Shown: piece by piece, positions 1 to 5,536 of the stretch
Position numbering within the stretch: position 1 is the stretch's first letter
How the letters are laid out: every line of letters begins with the position of its first letter
Origin: Candidatus Omnitrophota bacterium
GTDB lineage: Bacteria; Omnitrophota; Gorgyraeia; Tantalellales; Tantalellaceae
Assembly: GCA_018814505.1 (NCBI GenBank)
Contig: JAHIZQ010000293.1
Coordinates: 1-7,239, forward strand
Length of the DNA: 7,239 bases
Reading direction: 5' to 3'
The notes under the pieces: model-generated
Seen by the model: the letters and a program-made list of their open reading frames with translations, nothing else
What the model was told of the DNA's origin: nothing
The model's database searches: none
Made by a program: the position numbers and the translations under genes

Positions 1-295
1 TACTTTTGCTTCTAACAATCTTCGCGCCGTAAACCTCAGCAATGCTTTGATGCCCCAAACACACTCCAAGTATCGGCACTTTATCCGCGAACTGAAGAAT
101 TACCTCTTTTGATATTCCCGCGCCTTGAGGTCGTCCGGGACCCGGAGAAATTATTATTTTACTAGGCGCAAGTTTTTTAATCTCTTCAAGCGTTATTTTA
201 TCATTGCGGAAAACAACTACTTTTTCGCCAAGCTCGCCTATGTATTGAACAAGGTTATACGTAAACGAATCATAATTATCAACAACAAAAATCAT
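1..295 (-). CDS. trpG: Anthranilate synthase glutamine amidotransferase subunit TrpG (5' part, runs off the window)
   Basis: TrpG releases ammonia from glutamine for TrpE, and together they convert chorismate to anthranilate, the first committed step of tryptophan synthesis. I translated the first 98 codons by hand; the rest lies beyond base 1. The start MIFVVDNYDSFTYNLVQY is the classic class-I amidotransferase opening. The oxyanion-loop motif SPGPGRPQGAG is at residues 50-60, and the nucleophile elbow GVCLGHQSIAEVYG at 77-90 carries the catalytic Cys79. The His-Glu part of the triad lies in the missing half. The ATG (295-293) overlaps the trpE stop in an ATGA, with GAGG six bases upstream, so translation is probably coupled to trpE. 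As in many bacteria, the same subunit might also serve aminodeoxychorismate synthase (PabA role), but the tight trpE pairing makes TrpG the primary call. Confidence 0.95.
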   Translation of the reverse strand, partial: MIFVVDNYDSFTYNLVQYIGELGEKVVVFRNDKITLEEIKKLAPSKIIISPGPGRPQGAGISKEVILQFADKVPILGVCLGHQSIAEVYGAKIVRSKS

Positions 296-1794
296 TCCAA
301 ACCTCTCTCCGCGAATTCAACCGCCTTAAACATAGCCTTAGCTTTGTTCAAAGTTTCCTCATACTCCTTTTCAGGTTTTGAATCCAGGACAATTCCTGCC
401 CCTGCCTGTATAAAAGCGGTATCGCCTTTCATAACTATCGTTCTTATGGTTATGCACATATCCGTATTTCCGGAAAAGCTTATATACCCGACACAACCCG
501 CATAAGGCCCACGGCGTACGTTTTCCAGCTCATCAATAAGTTGCATAGCTCTAACCTTCGGAGCCCCCGTCACAGTCCCCGCGGGAAAAACGGCTTTAAT
601 TAAATCGTATATATCCTTGTCTTTTCGCAAGACGCCTTCAACATCACTAACTATATGCATTACATGCGAATACCGTTCAACACACATCAGCTCTTTCACT
701 TTTACGGTTGAATACTCACATACCCTTCCGATATCATTACGCCCTAGATCAACCAGCATTATGTGTTCAGCTTTTTCTTTAGGATCAGCCAATAGTTCTT
801 TTTCAAACTTTGCGTCTTCTTTTTCACCCCTTCCACGAGGACGAGTTCCGGCTATTGGACGCACTTCAACTACACGATTTTCGCATCTAACAAGAATCTC
901 AGGAGAAGATCCTATTATTTTATACCCGCCAAACTTCAAGTAATACATATACGGCGAAGGGTTTATGGATCGCAATGCCCGATATATTGAAAAAGGTTCT
1001 ACTTTTGTCTTTCGTTCAATACGCTGTGAAAGAACTAGCTGGATAACTTCACCCGCGCGAATATATGATTTTGCTTTTTTTACTATTTCACAAAATTTTT
1101 CCTTTGAGAAATTTGATTTTAACCGGCTTTTCTTTACCTGTTTTTTTGTTTCTGTAAGATTTACTTTAAAATTTTTAAGCTTTTTTATTATTTTATCAAT
1201 TTCCCTACACGCTTTATCATACGCTATTGCAGGATCACCTTTTATCACGGCATTTGAAACAATCTTAATTCGATGTTCAACATGGTCAAGAATAAGAATA
1301 GTATCCGTAAGAACAAACTGCATATCCGCGATATCAAAATCCGCAGGGTTCATATCCGGAACATTCTCAATATGCCTGACCATATCATACCCCATATAGC
1401 CGACTAATCCCCCGCAAAAACGCGGCAGGCCATCTACCGGTACAAACCGAAATTTATCCATAAGTTTTTTTATTTCATCTATCGGATTTGTTTTAGTTTT
1501 ATACGTTTTCTTCTTCGTGCCTTCGGTAATACTGATAGTGTCTCCTCTGCTCTCAATGGTCAAAGACGGAGCGCTTCCTAGAAAAGAAAACCTTGCCATA
1601 TGCTCTCCACCTTCTACAGATTCAAGAAGATATGAAAAATCTCCTTCATCAACTGCTAAAAAAACCGAAAGCGGCGTCCCAAAATCGTCCAGCATTTCAC
1701 TGTAAACAGGTATCACATTTCCTTTTTTTGCCAATTTTATAAACTCTTTTTTACTAGGGTAATACATATCCGAATTGGGTTCCTCTTTTGTCAT
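292..1794 (-). CDS. trpE: Anthranilate synthase component I, TrpE
   Basis: TrpE is the chorismate-binding subunit that forms anthranilate using ammonia supplied by TrpG. The protein is 500 residues from the chosen start, a normal TrpE length. The N-terminal domain carries LLES (56-59), the tryptophan feedback-binding motif, which favours TrpE over PabB. The C-terminal chorismate-binding domain is complete: NPSPYMYYL (278-286), GSSPEILVR (295-303), RPIAGTRPRG (312-321), EHIMLVDLGRND (343-354), FPAGTVTGAPK (403-413) and QAGAGIVLDS (463-472). I chose ATG 1794 because a GGAGG lies at 1811-1807, although its 12-base spacing is longer than usual. The open frame extends seven codons further to a GTG, but that would place the GGAGG inside the gene. 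A later Met (residue 10, MYYPSK) is also possible. The stop overlaps the trpG start. The gene is separated from hisI by a repeat-filled spacer, so it may be a separate unit or read through from the his genes. Confidence 0.97.
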   Translation of the reverse strand: MTKEEPNSDMYYPSKKEFIKLAKKGNVIPVYSEMLDDFGTPLSVFLAVDEGDFSYLLESVEGGEHMARFSFLGSAPSLTIESRGDTISITEGTKKKTYKTKTNPIDEIKKLMDKFRFVPVDGLPRFCGGLVGYMGYDMVRHIENVPDMNPADFDIADMQFVLTDTILILDHVEHRIKIVSNAVIKGDPAIAYDKACREIDKIIKKLKNFKVNLTETKKQVKKSRLKSNFSKEKFCEIVKKAKSYIRAGEVIQLVLSQRIERKTKVEPFSIYRALRSINPSPYMYYLKFGGYKIIGSSPEILVRCENRVVEVRPIAGTRPRGRGEKEDAKFEKELLADPKEKAEHIMLVDLGRNDIGRVCEYSTVKVKELMCVERYSHVMHIVSDVEGVLRKDKDIYDLIKAVFPAGTVTGAPKVRAMQLIDELENVRRGPYAGCVGYISFSGNTDMCITIRTIVMKGDTAFIQAGAGIVLDSKPEKEYEETLNKAKAMFKAVEFAERGLE

Positions 1795-1806
1795 TATTTT
1801 TGTAAT

Positions 1807-1811
1807 CCTCC
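1807..1811 (-). promoter_or_regulatory. Ribosome binding site of trpE (decides start)
   Basis: GGAGG on the minus strand lies 12 bases before ATG 1794. It would fall inside codons 2-3 of the longer GTG-started frame, which argues against that longer start. Directly upstream, a short inverted repeat CGCA-TAG-TGCG (1821-1811) shares bases with the first G of this site; its effect, if any, is unknown. Confidence 0.6.
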
Positions 1812-1859
1812 GCACTATGCGCTACAAAAGTTCTATTTTTTTTACGGTTTTCACGATTT

Positions 1860-1942
1860 CTGTCATTCTGAGCGAGACCGAAGGTCGAGTCGAAAAATCT
1901 GTTGTTTTCATCCAGATCCCTCGACTCCGCTCGGGATAACAG
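1860..1942. repeat. Large imperfect inverted repeat in the hisI-trpE spacer
   Basis: Two related copies face each other. The left arm (1860-1901) begins CTGTCATTCTGAGCGAG and ends GAGTCGAAAAATCTG. The right arm (1913-1942) reads on the other strand CTGTTATCCCGAGCG, then GAGTCGAGGGATCTG. They pair into a stem of about 30 bp with a few mismatches and wobbles, an 11-base loop (1902-1912), and about 12 extra bases in the left arm that include a small GACC/GGTC hairpin (plus strand 1876-1886). The sequence style (GTCATTCTGAGCGA...GAATCT) resembles a dispersed intergenic repeat that I recall from many bacterial genomes; that recognition comes from memory, not from a search. It is not followed by a T-run close to the stem, so I do not call it an intrinsic terminator. 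It may still fold in the his-trp transcript. Confidence 0.8.
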
Positions 1943-1966
1943 GGGTTCCTCTCCACAGCTATCGTT

Positions 1967-2047
1967 GGTTTGTCATTTCCCTTCGCCTTTGGCTCGGGGA
2001 ACCTGAAAGTTTACACAAGAAGAATATCACGGTTTGTCATTCTTCCC
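1967..2047. repeat. Short direct repeat plus hairpin overlapping the 3' end of hisI
   Basis: GGTTTGTCATT followed by TCCC occurs at 1967-1981, and again at 2031-2047 with two extra bases (CT) before TCCC. The second copy spans the last codons of hisI (KNDKP), just ahead of its TGA. Between the copies, TTCCCTTCGCC (1977-1987) and GGCTCGGGGAA (1991-2001) form an 11-position stem with two mismatches and a TTT loop. The TGTCATTC core is shared with the large inverted repeat at 1860-1942, so this is probably a diverged member of the same family. Confidence 0.55.
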
Positions 2048-2422
2048 ATATACTTCTTTCGGGTCAAACACACGTTTTTCATCAATAGTAACGTTGCCCG
2101 TATCGTCTACTCCCCTAAAATAACAGCTGAAATAACCTTCATGACACGCCGCGCGTAGCTGTTCTACTTTAAAAAGAACAGAATTTTCAGCGCAATCCAT
2201 ATATACTTTCTTAACAAATTGCACACATCCGGAACTTTCCCCCTTTATCATTACTCTACCTTTTGAACGGCGAAACACATAAACTTTTTTTTCTTTAATA
2301 GTTTTTTCTAAAGCTTCTTTATTCATATAACAAAGCGTTAAAACCTGACCAGACTTTTCGTCTTGAATAATCGCGGGAATCAGCCCCTTTTCATCAAAAT
2401 TCAATTTATCAATAAAATTCAT
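2027..2422 (-). CDS. hisI: Phosphoribosyl-AMP cyclohydrolase HisI (monofunctional)
   Basis: HisI opens the purine ring of PR-AMP to give ProFAR, the third step of histidine synthesis. The 131-residue protein has the family core: GLIPAIIQD (13-21), LCYMNKEAL (30-38), RRSKGRVMIKGESSG (51-65) and the zinc cysteines Cys77, Cys93 and Cys100 in DC...AACHEGYFSC, at the expected 16- and 7-residue spacings. There is no HisE domain, so PR-ATP pyrophosphohydrolase must be encoded elsewhere. The usual D-C-D-x-D metal motif reads D76-C-A-E-N80 here, so two of the three expected aspartates are Ala and Asn; the usual SGH is SGC (64-66). The ATG at 2422 is preceded by GAGG at a 7-base spacing. The gene follows hisF by 47 bases. 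Its last codons coincide with a repeat copy that recurs in the spacer, so the C-terminal tail may be repeat-derived. The identity is sure; full activity is less so. Confidence 0.95.
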   Translation of the reverse strand: MNFIDKLNFDEKGLIPAIIQDEKSGQVLTLCYMNKEALEKTIKEKKVYVFRRSKGRVMIKGESSGCVQFVKKVYMDCAENSVLFKVEQLRAACHEGYFSCYFRGVDDTGNVTIDEKRVFDPKEVYGKNDKP

Positions 2423-2469
2423 TCTGTAACCTCTCTATTTTTCGTTTTATATGCATCCAAATACATCAG

Positions 2470-3231
2470 TTAACCAATGCGCACAGCAACATTTTTTTGC
2501 TTAAGATACTTTTTTACCTCACCGATGGTAAACTCTTTAAAATGAAAAACTGACGCCGCAAGAGCCGCGGACGCTTTTCCTTCTACAAATGCTGAATAAA
2601 AATGCTCGAGATTACCGCACCCACCGGAAGCAATCACCGGAATATTTACCGCGGTACTAATTGCCCTGGTCAAATCTATATCATATCCTCTTTTTGTCCC
2701 ATCAGAATCCATACTTGTTAAAAGAATTTCACCCGCGCCTAATTTTTCAGCCTGCTTGGCCCAGCTTACAGCATCGAGCCCGACAGGTTCCCGGCCGCCT
2801 TTTATGTATACTTCCCACGAATCCGCGTCTCTTTTTTTTGCGTCAATAGCCACAACAATACATTGCCGGCCAAACTTATCACTTGCCTCTTTTATAAAAT
2901 CGGGACGCAAAACCGCGAATGTATTTATCGATATTTTGTCACAACCAGCATTTAAAAGTTCTCTGATGTCTTCCTTTGAATATATACCCCCACCTACAGT
3001 AAATGGCATAAAAACTTTTTTCGCTACTTCCCTTACAACATCCACCATTGTTTTACGTTTTTCATAACTAGCCGTTATATCTAAAAAAACCAATTCATCC
3101 GCGCCTTCATCATTATAAATTTTAGCGTTTTCCACGGGGTCGCCCGCATCGCGTAAATCAACAAAGTTAACCCCCTTCACTACCCGACCGTCTTTAACAT
3201 CAAGACACGGAATTATCCGCTTCGCCAACAT
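2470..3231 (-). CDS. hisF: Imidazole glycerol phosphate synthase cyclase subunit HisF
   Basis: HisF is the (beta/alpha)8-barrel that, with ammonia from HisH, turns PRFAR into imidazole glycerol phosphate plus AICAR. At 253 residues it has the usual length. The catalytic aspartates are Asp11 (IPCLDV) and Asp130 (VVAIDAK). The residues that gate the ammonia channel in Thermotoga HisF are also in place: Arg5, Glu46, Lys99 and Glu168. The phosphate-binding motifs VGGGI (79-83), [15 protein letters not shown] and [11 protein letters not shown] are intact. The chosen ATG (3231) has a perfect GGAGG six bases upstream and gives the standard [12 protein letters not shown] start. A TTG one codon earlier is in frame but unnecessary. 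The start lies 32 bases inside the 3' end of hisA, suggesting translational coupling. Confidence 0.97.
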   Translation of the reverse strand: MLAKRIIPCLDVKDGRVVKGVNFVDLRDAGDPVENAKIYNDEGADELVFLDITASYEKRKTMVDVVREVAKKVFMPFTVGGGIYSKEDIRELLNAGCDKISINTFAVLRPDFIKEASDKFGRQCIVVAIDAKKRDADSWEVYIKGGREPVGLDAVSWAKQAEKLGAGEILLTSMDSDGTKRGYDIDLTRAISTAVNIPVIASGGCGNLEHFYSAFVEGKASAALAASVFHFKEFTIGEVKKYLKQKNVAVRIG

Positions 3232-3940
3232 CAACTGCCTCCTTAAGGTCTAATGTGTCTTCATAAAGAGCTCGTCCGATTATTACGCCCGAAAGACCGT
3301 CTTTTTCCAGTTTTTTAAGCATTTTTATGTGTTCTATTGTTTTTACCCCACCTGCTGATATAATTTTAATCGTTGTTTTCTGTAAAATCTCTTTTAAAGC
3401 CTCTATGTTAGGCCCCGAAAGCATACCGTCTCTTTTAATATCCGTATAAATAATTTCCTTAACGCCTAAATTAATGAAAAAATCTAAAACAACCGAAACA
3501 TCCAAATCTACCGTCTCTTCCCACCCGCGAACACTTGGCCTTAATTCTTTAACATCCAGGCTAAAAATCACTTTTTCACCAAAAGTTTTTACACAATCCC
3601 CAGTAAAACTCATATCTTCAAAAGCCCGAGAGCCGACAACTACCCGCCAAACGCCTTTATCCAAAACCTGCTGAATATTTTCCTGCGTACGAAACCCGCC
3701 TCCCGCTTCAACCGGAATATTAACCGCGCGCGCTATTTTTTCAATAACTGAAATATTTACCGGACGTCCTTCTTTCGCGCCGTCCAGATCAACAATATGC
3801 AGGAGTTTCGCTCCTAAAGACTCCCACTTACACGCGGCAGAAACAGGGTCAATATCATAAGTTAACTTACAATCATATTTCCCCTGTTCTAACCGTACAG
3901 TTTTTCCATCAATTAAATCAATCGCCGGTATTACTCTCAT
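3200..3940 (-). CDS. hisA: ProFAR isomerase HisA
   Basis: HisA isomerises ProFAR to PRFAR, the substrate of the HisH-HisF synthase. The protein has 246 residues, typical for the family. Asp8 (VIPAIDL) and Asp129 (FSLDV) are the expected acid/base pair. The half-barrel phosphate sites are visible as VEAGGGFRT (77-85) and ISAGGVKT (194-201), and YTDIKRDGM is at 165-173. I chose ATG 3940 because it gives the canonical MRVIPAIDL start and has GGAGG only three bases upstream. The frame is open 29 codons further upstream, but that stretch lies within hisH and is not HisA-like. The start overlaps the hisH stop as ATGA, and the 3' end overlaps hisF by 32 bases. It lacks any sign of the dual-function PriA context, since trp genes lie nearby, but trpF cannot be judged from this window. 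Confidence 0.97.
   Translation of the reverse strand: MRVIPAIDLIDGKTVRLEQGKYDCKLTYDIDPVSAACKWESLGAKLLHIVDLDGAKEGRPVNISVIEKIARAVNIPVEAGGGFRTQENIQQVLDKGVWRVVVGSRAFEDMSFTGDCVKTFGEKVIFSLDVKELRPSVRGWEETVDLDVSVVLDFFINLGVKEIIYTDIKRDGMLSGPNIEALKEILQKTTIKIISAGGVKTIEHIKMLKKLEKDGLSGVIIGRALYEDTLDLKEAVDVGEADNSVS
3238..3242 (-). promoter_or_regulatory. Ribosome binding site of hisF, inside hisA
   Basis: GGAGG sits six bases before ATG 3231 and lies within the coding end of hisA (codons for DLKEAV). It fixes the hisF start and shows that the hisA C-terminal codons double as the hisF initiation region. Confidence 0.85.
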
Positions 3941-4545
3941 AATCCTCCAAAATTTGTTAAAATCTTTAAACCGTTTTTCTGCGATCTTTCGGGATGGAAT
4001 TGTACCGCGTAAACATTTTCTTTCCAAATCGCGGAAGTATAAATAATTCCATATTCTGTTTCGCCTAATGTAAATTTAGACTCTTCGTTATCGCAATAAT
4101 ATGAATGAACAAAATAAAAATAACTGTTGTCTTTAATCCCTTTAAAAACAGGGCAAGGCGCGCCAATAAACTTTACAGTATTCCATCCTATTTGCGGAAC
4201 CTTTAATTCATTCAAAGGCTTAAAAAGCTTAACCTCACCTTTAAGGAGCCCCAAACATTCATTGCTTCCAAATTCAAAACTACGGTTAAACAAAAGCTGA
4301 AGCCCAAGACATATACCTAGAAAATCTTTACCCTCTTTTATATTTCTTAAAAGGGGTTCTATAAACCCATTTTGCCTTAACCCCTGCATGGCATCTTTTG
4401 ACGCGCCAACTCCGGGTAACACAATTTTATCAACGTAGTCCAATTCGTCAGGTTTCGTGCACACACAAACATTTTGACCTAAATATTGGAAAGCATTATA
4501 AACACTTCTTAAATTCCCCGCGCCATAATCTATTATCCCAATCAT
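3937..4545 (-). CDS. hisH: Imidazole glycerol phosphate synthase glutaminase subunit HisH
   Basis: HisH hydrolyses glutamine and passes ammonia through the HisF barrel. The 202-residue protein is a complete class-I amidotransferase: the start MIGIIDYGAGNLRSV, the oxyanion motif PGVGA (44-48), the nucleophile elbow GICLGLQLLF (77-86) with Cys79, FVHSYY (145-150), and the His184/Glu186 pair in FHPERS. DYGAGN near the start and HPERS near the end separate it from TrpG, which is also in this window. The ATG at 4545 has AAGGA six bases upstream. It follows a 214-base repeat-bearing spacer after hisB and leads the tightly overlapped hisH-hisA-hisF block, so its start region is a candidate place for a new transcript, although no strong promoter is visible. 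Confidence 0.97.
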   Translation of the reverse strand: MIGIIDYGAGNLRSVYNAFQYLGQNVCVCTKPDELDYVDKIVLPGVGASKDAMQGLRQNGFIEPLLRNIKEGKDFLGICLGLQLLFNRSFEFGSNECLGLLKGEVKLFKPLNELKVPQIGWNTVKFIGAPCPVFKGIKDNSYFYFVHSYYCDNEESKFTLGETEYGIIYTSAIWKENVYAVQFHPERSQKNGLKILTNFGGL

Positions 4546-4575
4546 TGTTAGTCCTTAATTTCTCCACGTACCTAG

Positions 4576-4638
4576 CGTATGTCGTATATCGTATATCGAA
4601 TGTCGTATGCCTCATATAGTATATCTTGTACGGTGTAT
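4576..4638. repeat. Degenerate 7-base tandem repeat upstream of hisH
   Basis: Read on the plus strand in steps of seven from 4576, the units are CGTATGT, CGTATAT, CGTATAT, CGAATGT, CGTATGC, CTCATAT, AGTATAT, CTTGTAC and GGTGTAT. The first five are close to a CGTATAT consensus and the later ones decay. A weak promoter-like pair for hisH overlaps the decayed part (TATACT at 4623-4618, TTTTCA at 4647-4642, 18 bases apart), but this could be chance in AT-rich repeat DNA. Confidence 0.6.
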
Positions 4639-4670
4639 CGATGAAAATGTTATGTAATTAAAGTAAGCAA

Positions 4671-4710
4671 GGCTCACCCCTCGCAATCCCCGTGAGTTAC
4701 GAGGCAATGT
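4671..4710. repeat. GC-rich element with competing short stems in the hisB-hisH spacer
   Basis: This GC-rich island stands out from the AT-rich DNA around it. CTCAC (4673-4677) can pair with GTGAG (4692-4696), or CCTCG (4679-4683) with CGAGG (4700-4704), but not both in a simple fold. GCAATCCCCGTGAG and the following GAGGCAATG resemble the GCAATCC/CATTGCGAGG style of dispersed intergenic repeats that I recall from several phyla. There is no T-run, so it is not an obvious terminator. Confidence 0.45.
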
Positions 4711-4759
4711 ACAGCGCTTATTTCAAAACTGGCTAATCGACTAACTAAAAAATTCGCCG

Positions 4760-5398
4760 TTATAAAATTCCTTTACTGGACGGCACTTCATCCGCTCTTC
4801 GCGCGTCAATAGACGTTGCTTTGTCAAGCGCCATTCCCAAAGCTTTAAACACAGCTTCAAGATGATGATGCATGTCACCTTCCCCATTTATTTCAATATG
4901 TAAATTAATACAAAGCTTTTTTGCGAAACTATCTAAAAAATCTTTAGCGTAATGCACTGAATATCCTTCTTGCTCTTTGTTAACATCATAATAAATGTTC
5001 GGAGGGCCTATACATTTAAACGCCGGGCGATTAGATAGATCTATTAAAACCTTAGCACTAGCCATATCCATTGGAACTTCCACTGAAGCGGTTCTTGTTA
5101 TGCCGCGGCTTTCCCCCAAAGCTTTTTTAAACGCTTCACCAAGCGCGAGTCCTATATCTTCATTTAGATGATGCTTGTCAACATGAGTATCGCCCTTCGC
5201 GTTAAGCTCCAAATCAAAATATCCATGATAGGCAAACAAGGTAAGCATGTGATCCAGAAAACCTATTGAAGTAGATATTTTGCTTTTTCCCGTACCGTCA
5301 ATATTTAAAACAGGTATTTCTATCTGAGTTTCTTTAGATTTTCTTTCGTATTGTGCTTGCCTTAGTTTTCCTTTTCTTTTTCCAGAAAATATTCCCAT
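4760..5398 (-). CDS. hisB: Imidazoleglycerol-phosphate dehydratase HisB (monofunctional)
   Basis: HisB dehydrates imidazole glycerol phosphate to imidazole acetol phosphate. It carries only the dehydratase domain: 212 residues, with no fused histidinol-phosphatase as in enterobacteria. Both halves of the duplicated fold show their manganese-binding histidine motifs: FLDHML (47-52), HHLNEDIG (76-83), and the second-half DMHHHLEAVFKALG. The closing EVPSSKG is also typical. The family normally begins near RQAQYERKSKET, so this protein has about 13 extra basic residues in front (MGIFSGKRKGKL). I keep this start because GGAGG lies five bases before ATG 5398 and no internal Met is available near the usual start. 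The gene is the only one here flanked by repeat-rich spacers on both sides, so it is less tightly coupled to its neighbours than the rest. Confidence 0.96.
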   Translation of the reverse strand: MGIFSGKRKGKLRQAQYERKSKETQIEIPVLNIDGTGKSKISTSIGFLDHMLTLFAYHGYFDLELNAKGDTHVDKHHLNEDIGLALGEAFKKALGESRGITRTASVEVPMDMASAKVLIDLSNRPAFKCIGPPNIYYDVNKEQEGYSVHYAKDFLDSFAKKLCINLHIEINGEGDMHHHLEAVFKALGMALDKATSIDARRADEVPSSKGIL

Positions 5399-5403
5399 TG
5401 CTT

Positions 5404-5408
5404 CCTCC
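5404..5408 (-). promoter_or_regulatory. Ribosome binding site of hisB (decides start)
   Basis: GGAGG, within a GGGGGAGGAAG run, lies five bases before ATG 5398. It supports the N-terminally extended form of HisB. Confidence 0.75.
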
Positions 5409-5422
5409 CCCTAATTATAATC

Positions 5423-5463
5423 CGTATATCAAGTCAAGTATCGCGTGTCGTACACTCGAATAT
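5423..5463. repeat. Diverged 7-base repeat units upstream of hisB
   Basis: CGTATAT (5423-5429) is an exact match to the consensus of the array upstream of hisH. It is followed, with irregular spacing, by CAAGTAT (5435-5441), CGCGTGT, CGTACAC and CGAATAT (5457-5463). The unit size and CGTA/CGAA flavour match the other spacer, which suggests a common origin, but this copy is strongly decayed. Confidence 0.4.
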
Positions 5464-5487
5464 AACCTACAGCACACTATTTTACCA

Positions 5488-5517
5488 TTGCGGGAGGACA
5501 CAAGGGCCTCCCCTACA
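5488..5517. repeat. GC-rich palindromic element in the hisD-hisB spacer
   Basis: On the minus strand, GGGAGG (5512-5507) and CCTCCC (5497-5492) form a six-base perfect stem around a nine-base loop, framed by GTAGG and GCAATGG. The GTAGGGG...CCCGC layout resembles a class of dispersed intergenic palindromes that I recall from other bacterial genomes; this is from memory and was not searched. It follows the hisD stop by about 20 bases but has no T-run, so it could stabilise an RNA end without being an intrinsic terminator. Confidence 0.55.
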
Positions 5518-5536
5518 ATATCTTCACATATACTTT

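Noticed and set aside
125..505. Plus-strand open frames opposite trpE/trpG (also 617-943, 965-1399, 1517-1705)
   Set aside because: They are antisense to well-conserved trpE and trpG, show no recognisable domain and have low-complexity composition.
1975..2003. Intrinsic terminator after hisI
   Set aside because: The hairpin has two mismatches and is not followed by a T-run on the minus strand.
1795..2026. Trp leader peptide and attenuator, or T-box, ahead of trpE
   Set aside because: I found no short frame with Trp codons, no T-box specifier/antiterminator motif and no stem followed by a T-run; the structure present looks like a repeat pair.
1970..2158. Plus-strand open frame across the repeat spacer and the hisI end
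   Set aside because: It is antisense to hisI and built partly from repeat DNA, with no domain or ribosome binding site.
2661..3674. Plus-strand open frames opposite hisF and hisA
   Set aside because: These are shadows of strongly conserved barrel genes.
3941..4027. Longer hisA start at 4027
   Set aside because: The extension lies within hisH; ATG 3940 gives the standard MRVIPAIDL start with its own GGAGG.
4576..4638. CRISPR-like array
   Set aside because: Units are 7 bases long with no spacers; this is a simple tandem repeat.
5414..5419. TATAAT on the minus strand upstream of hisB as a promoter -10 box
   Set aside because: There is no -35 at 16-18 bases (a TTGACT is only 12 bases away), and the site is about 15 bases before the ATG, leaving almost no leader.
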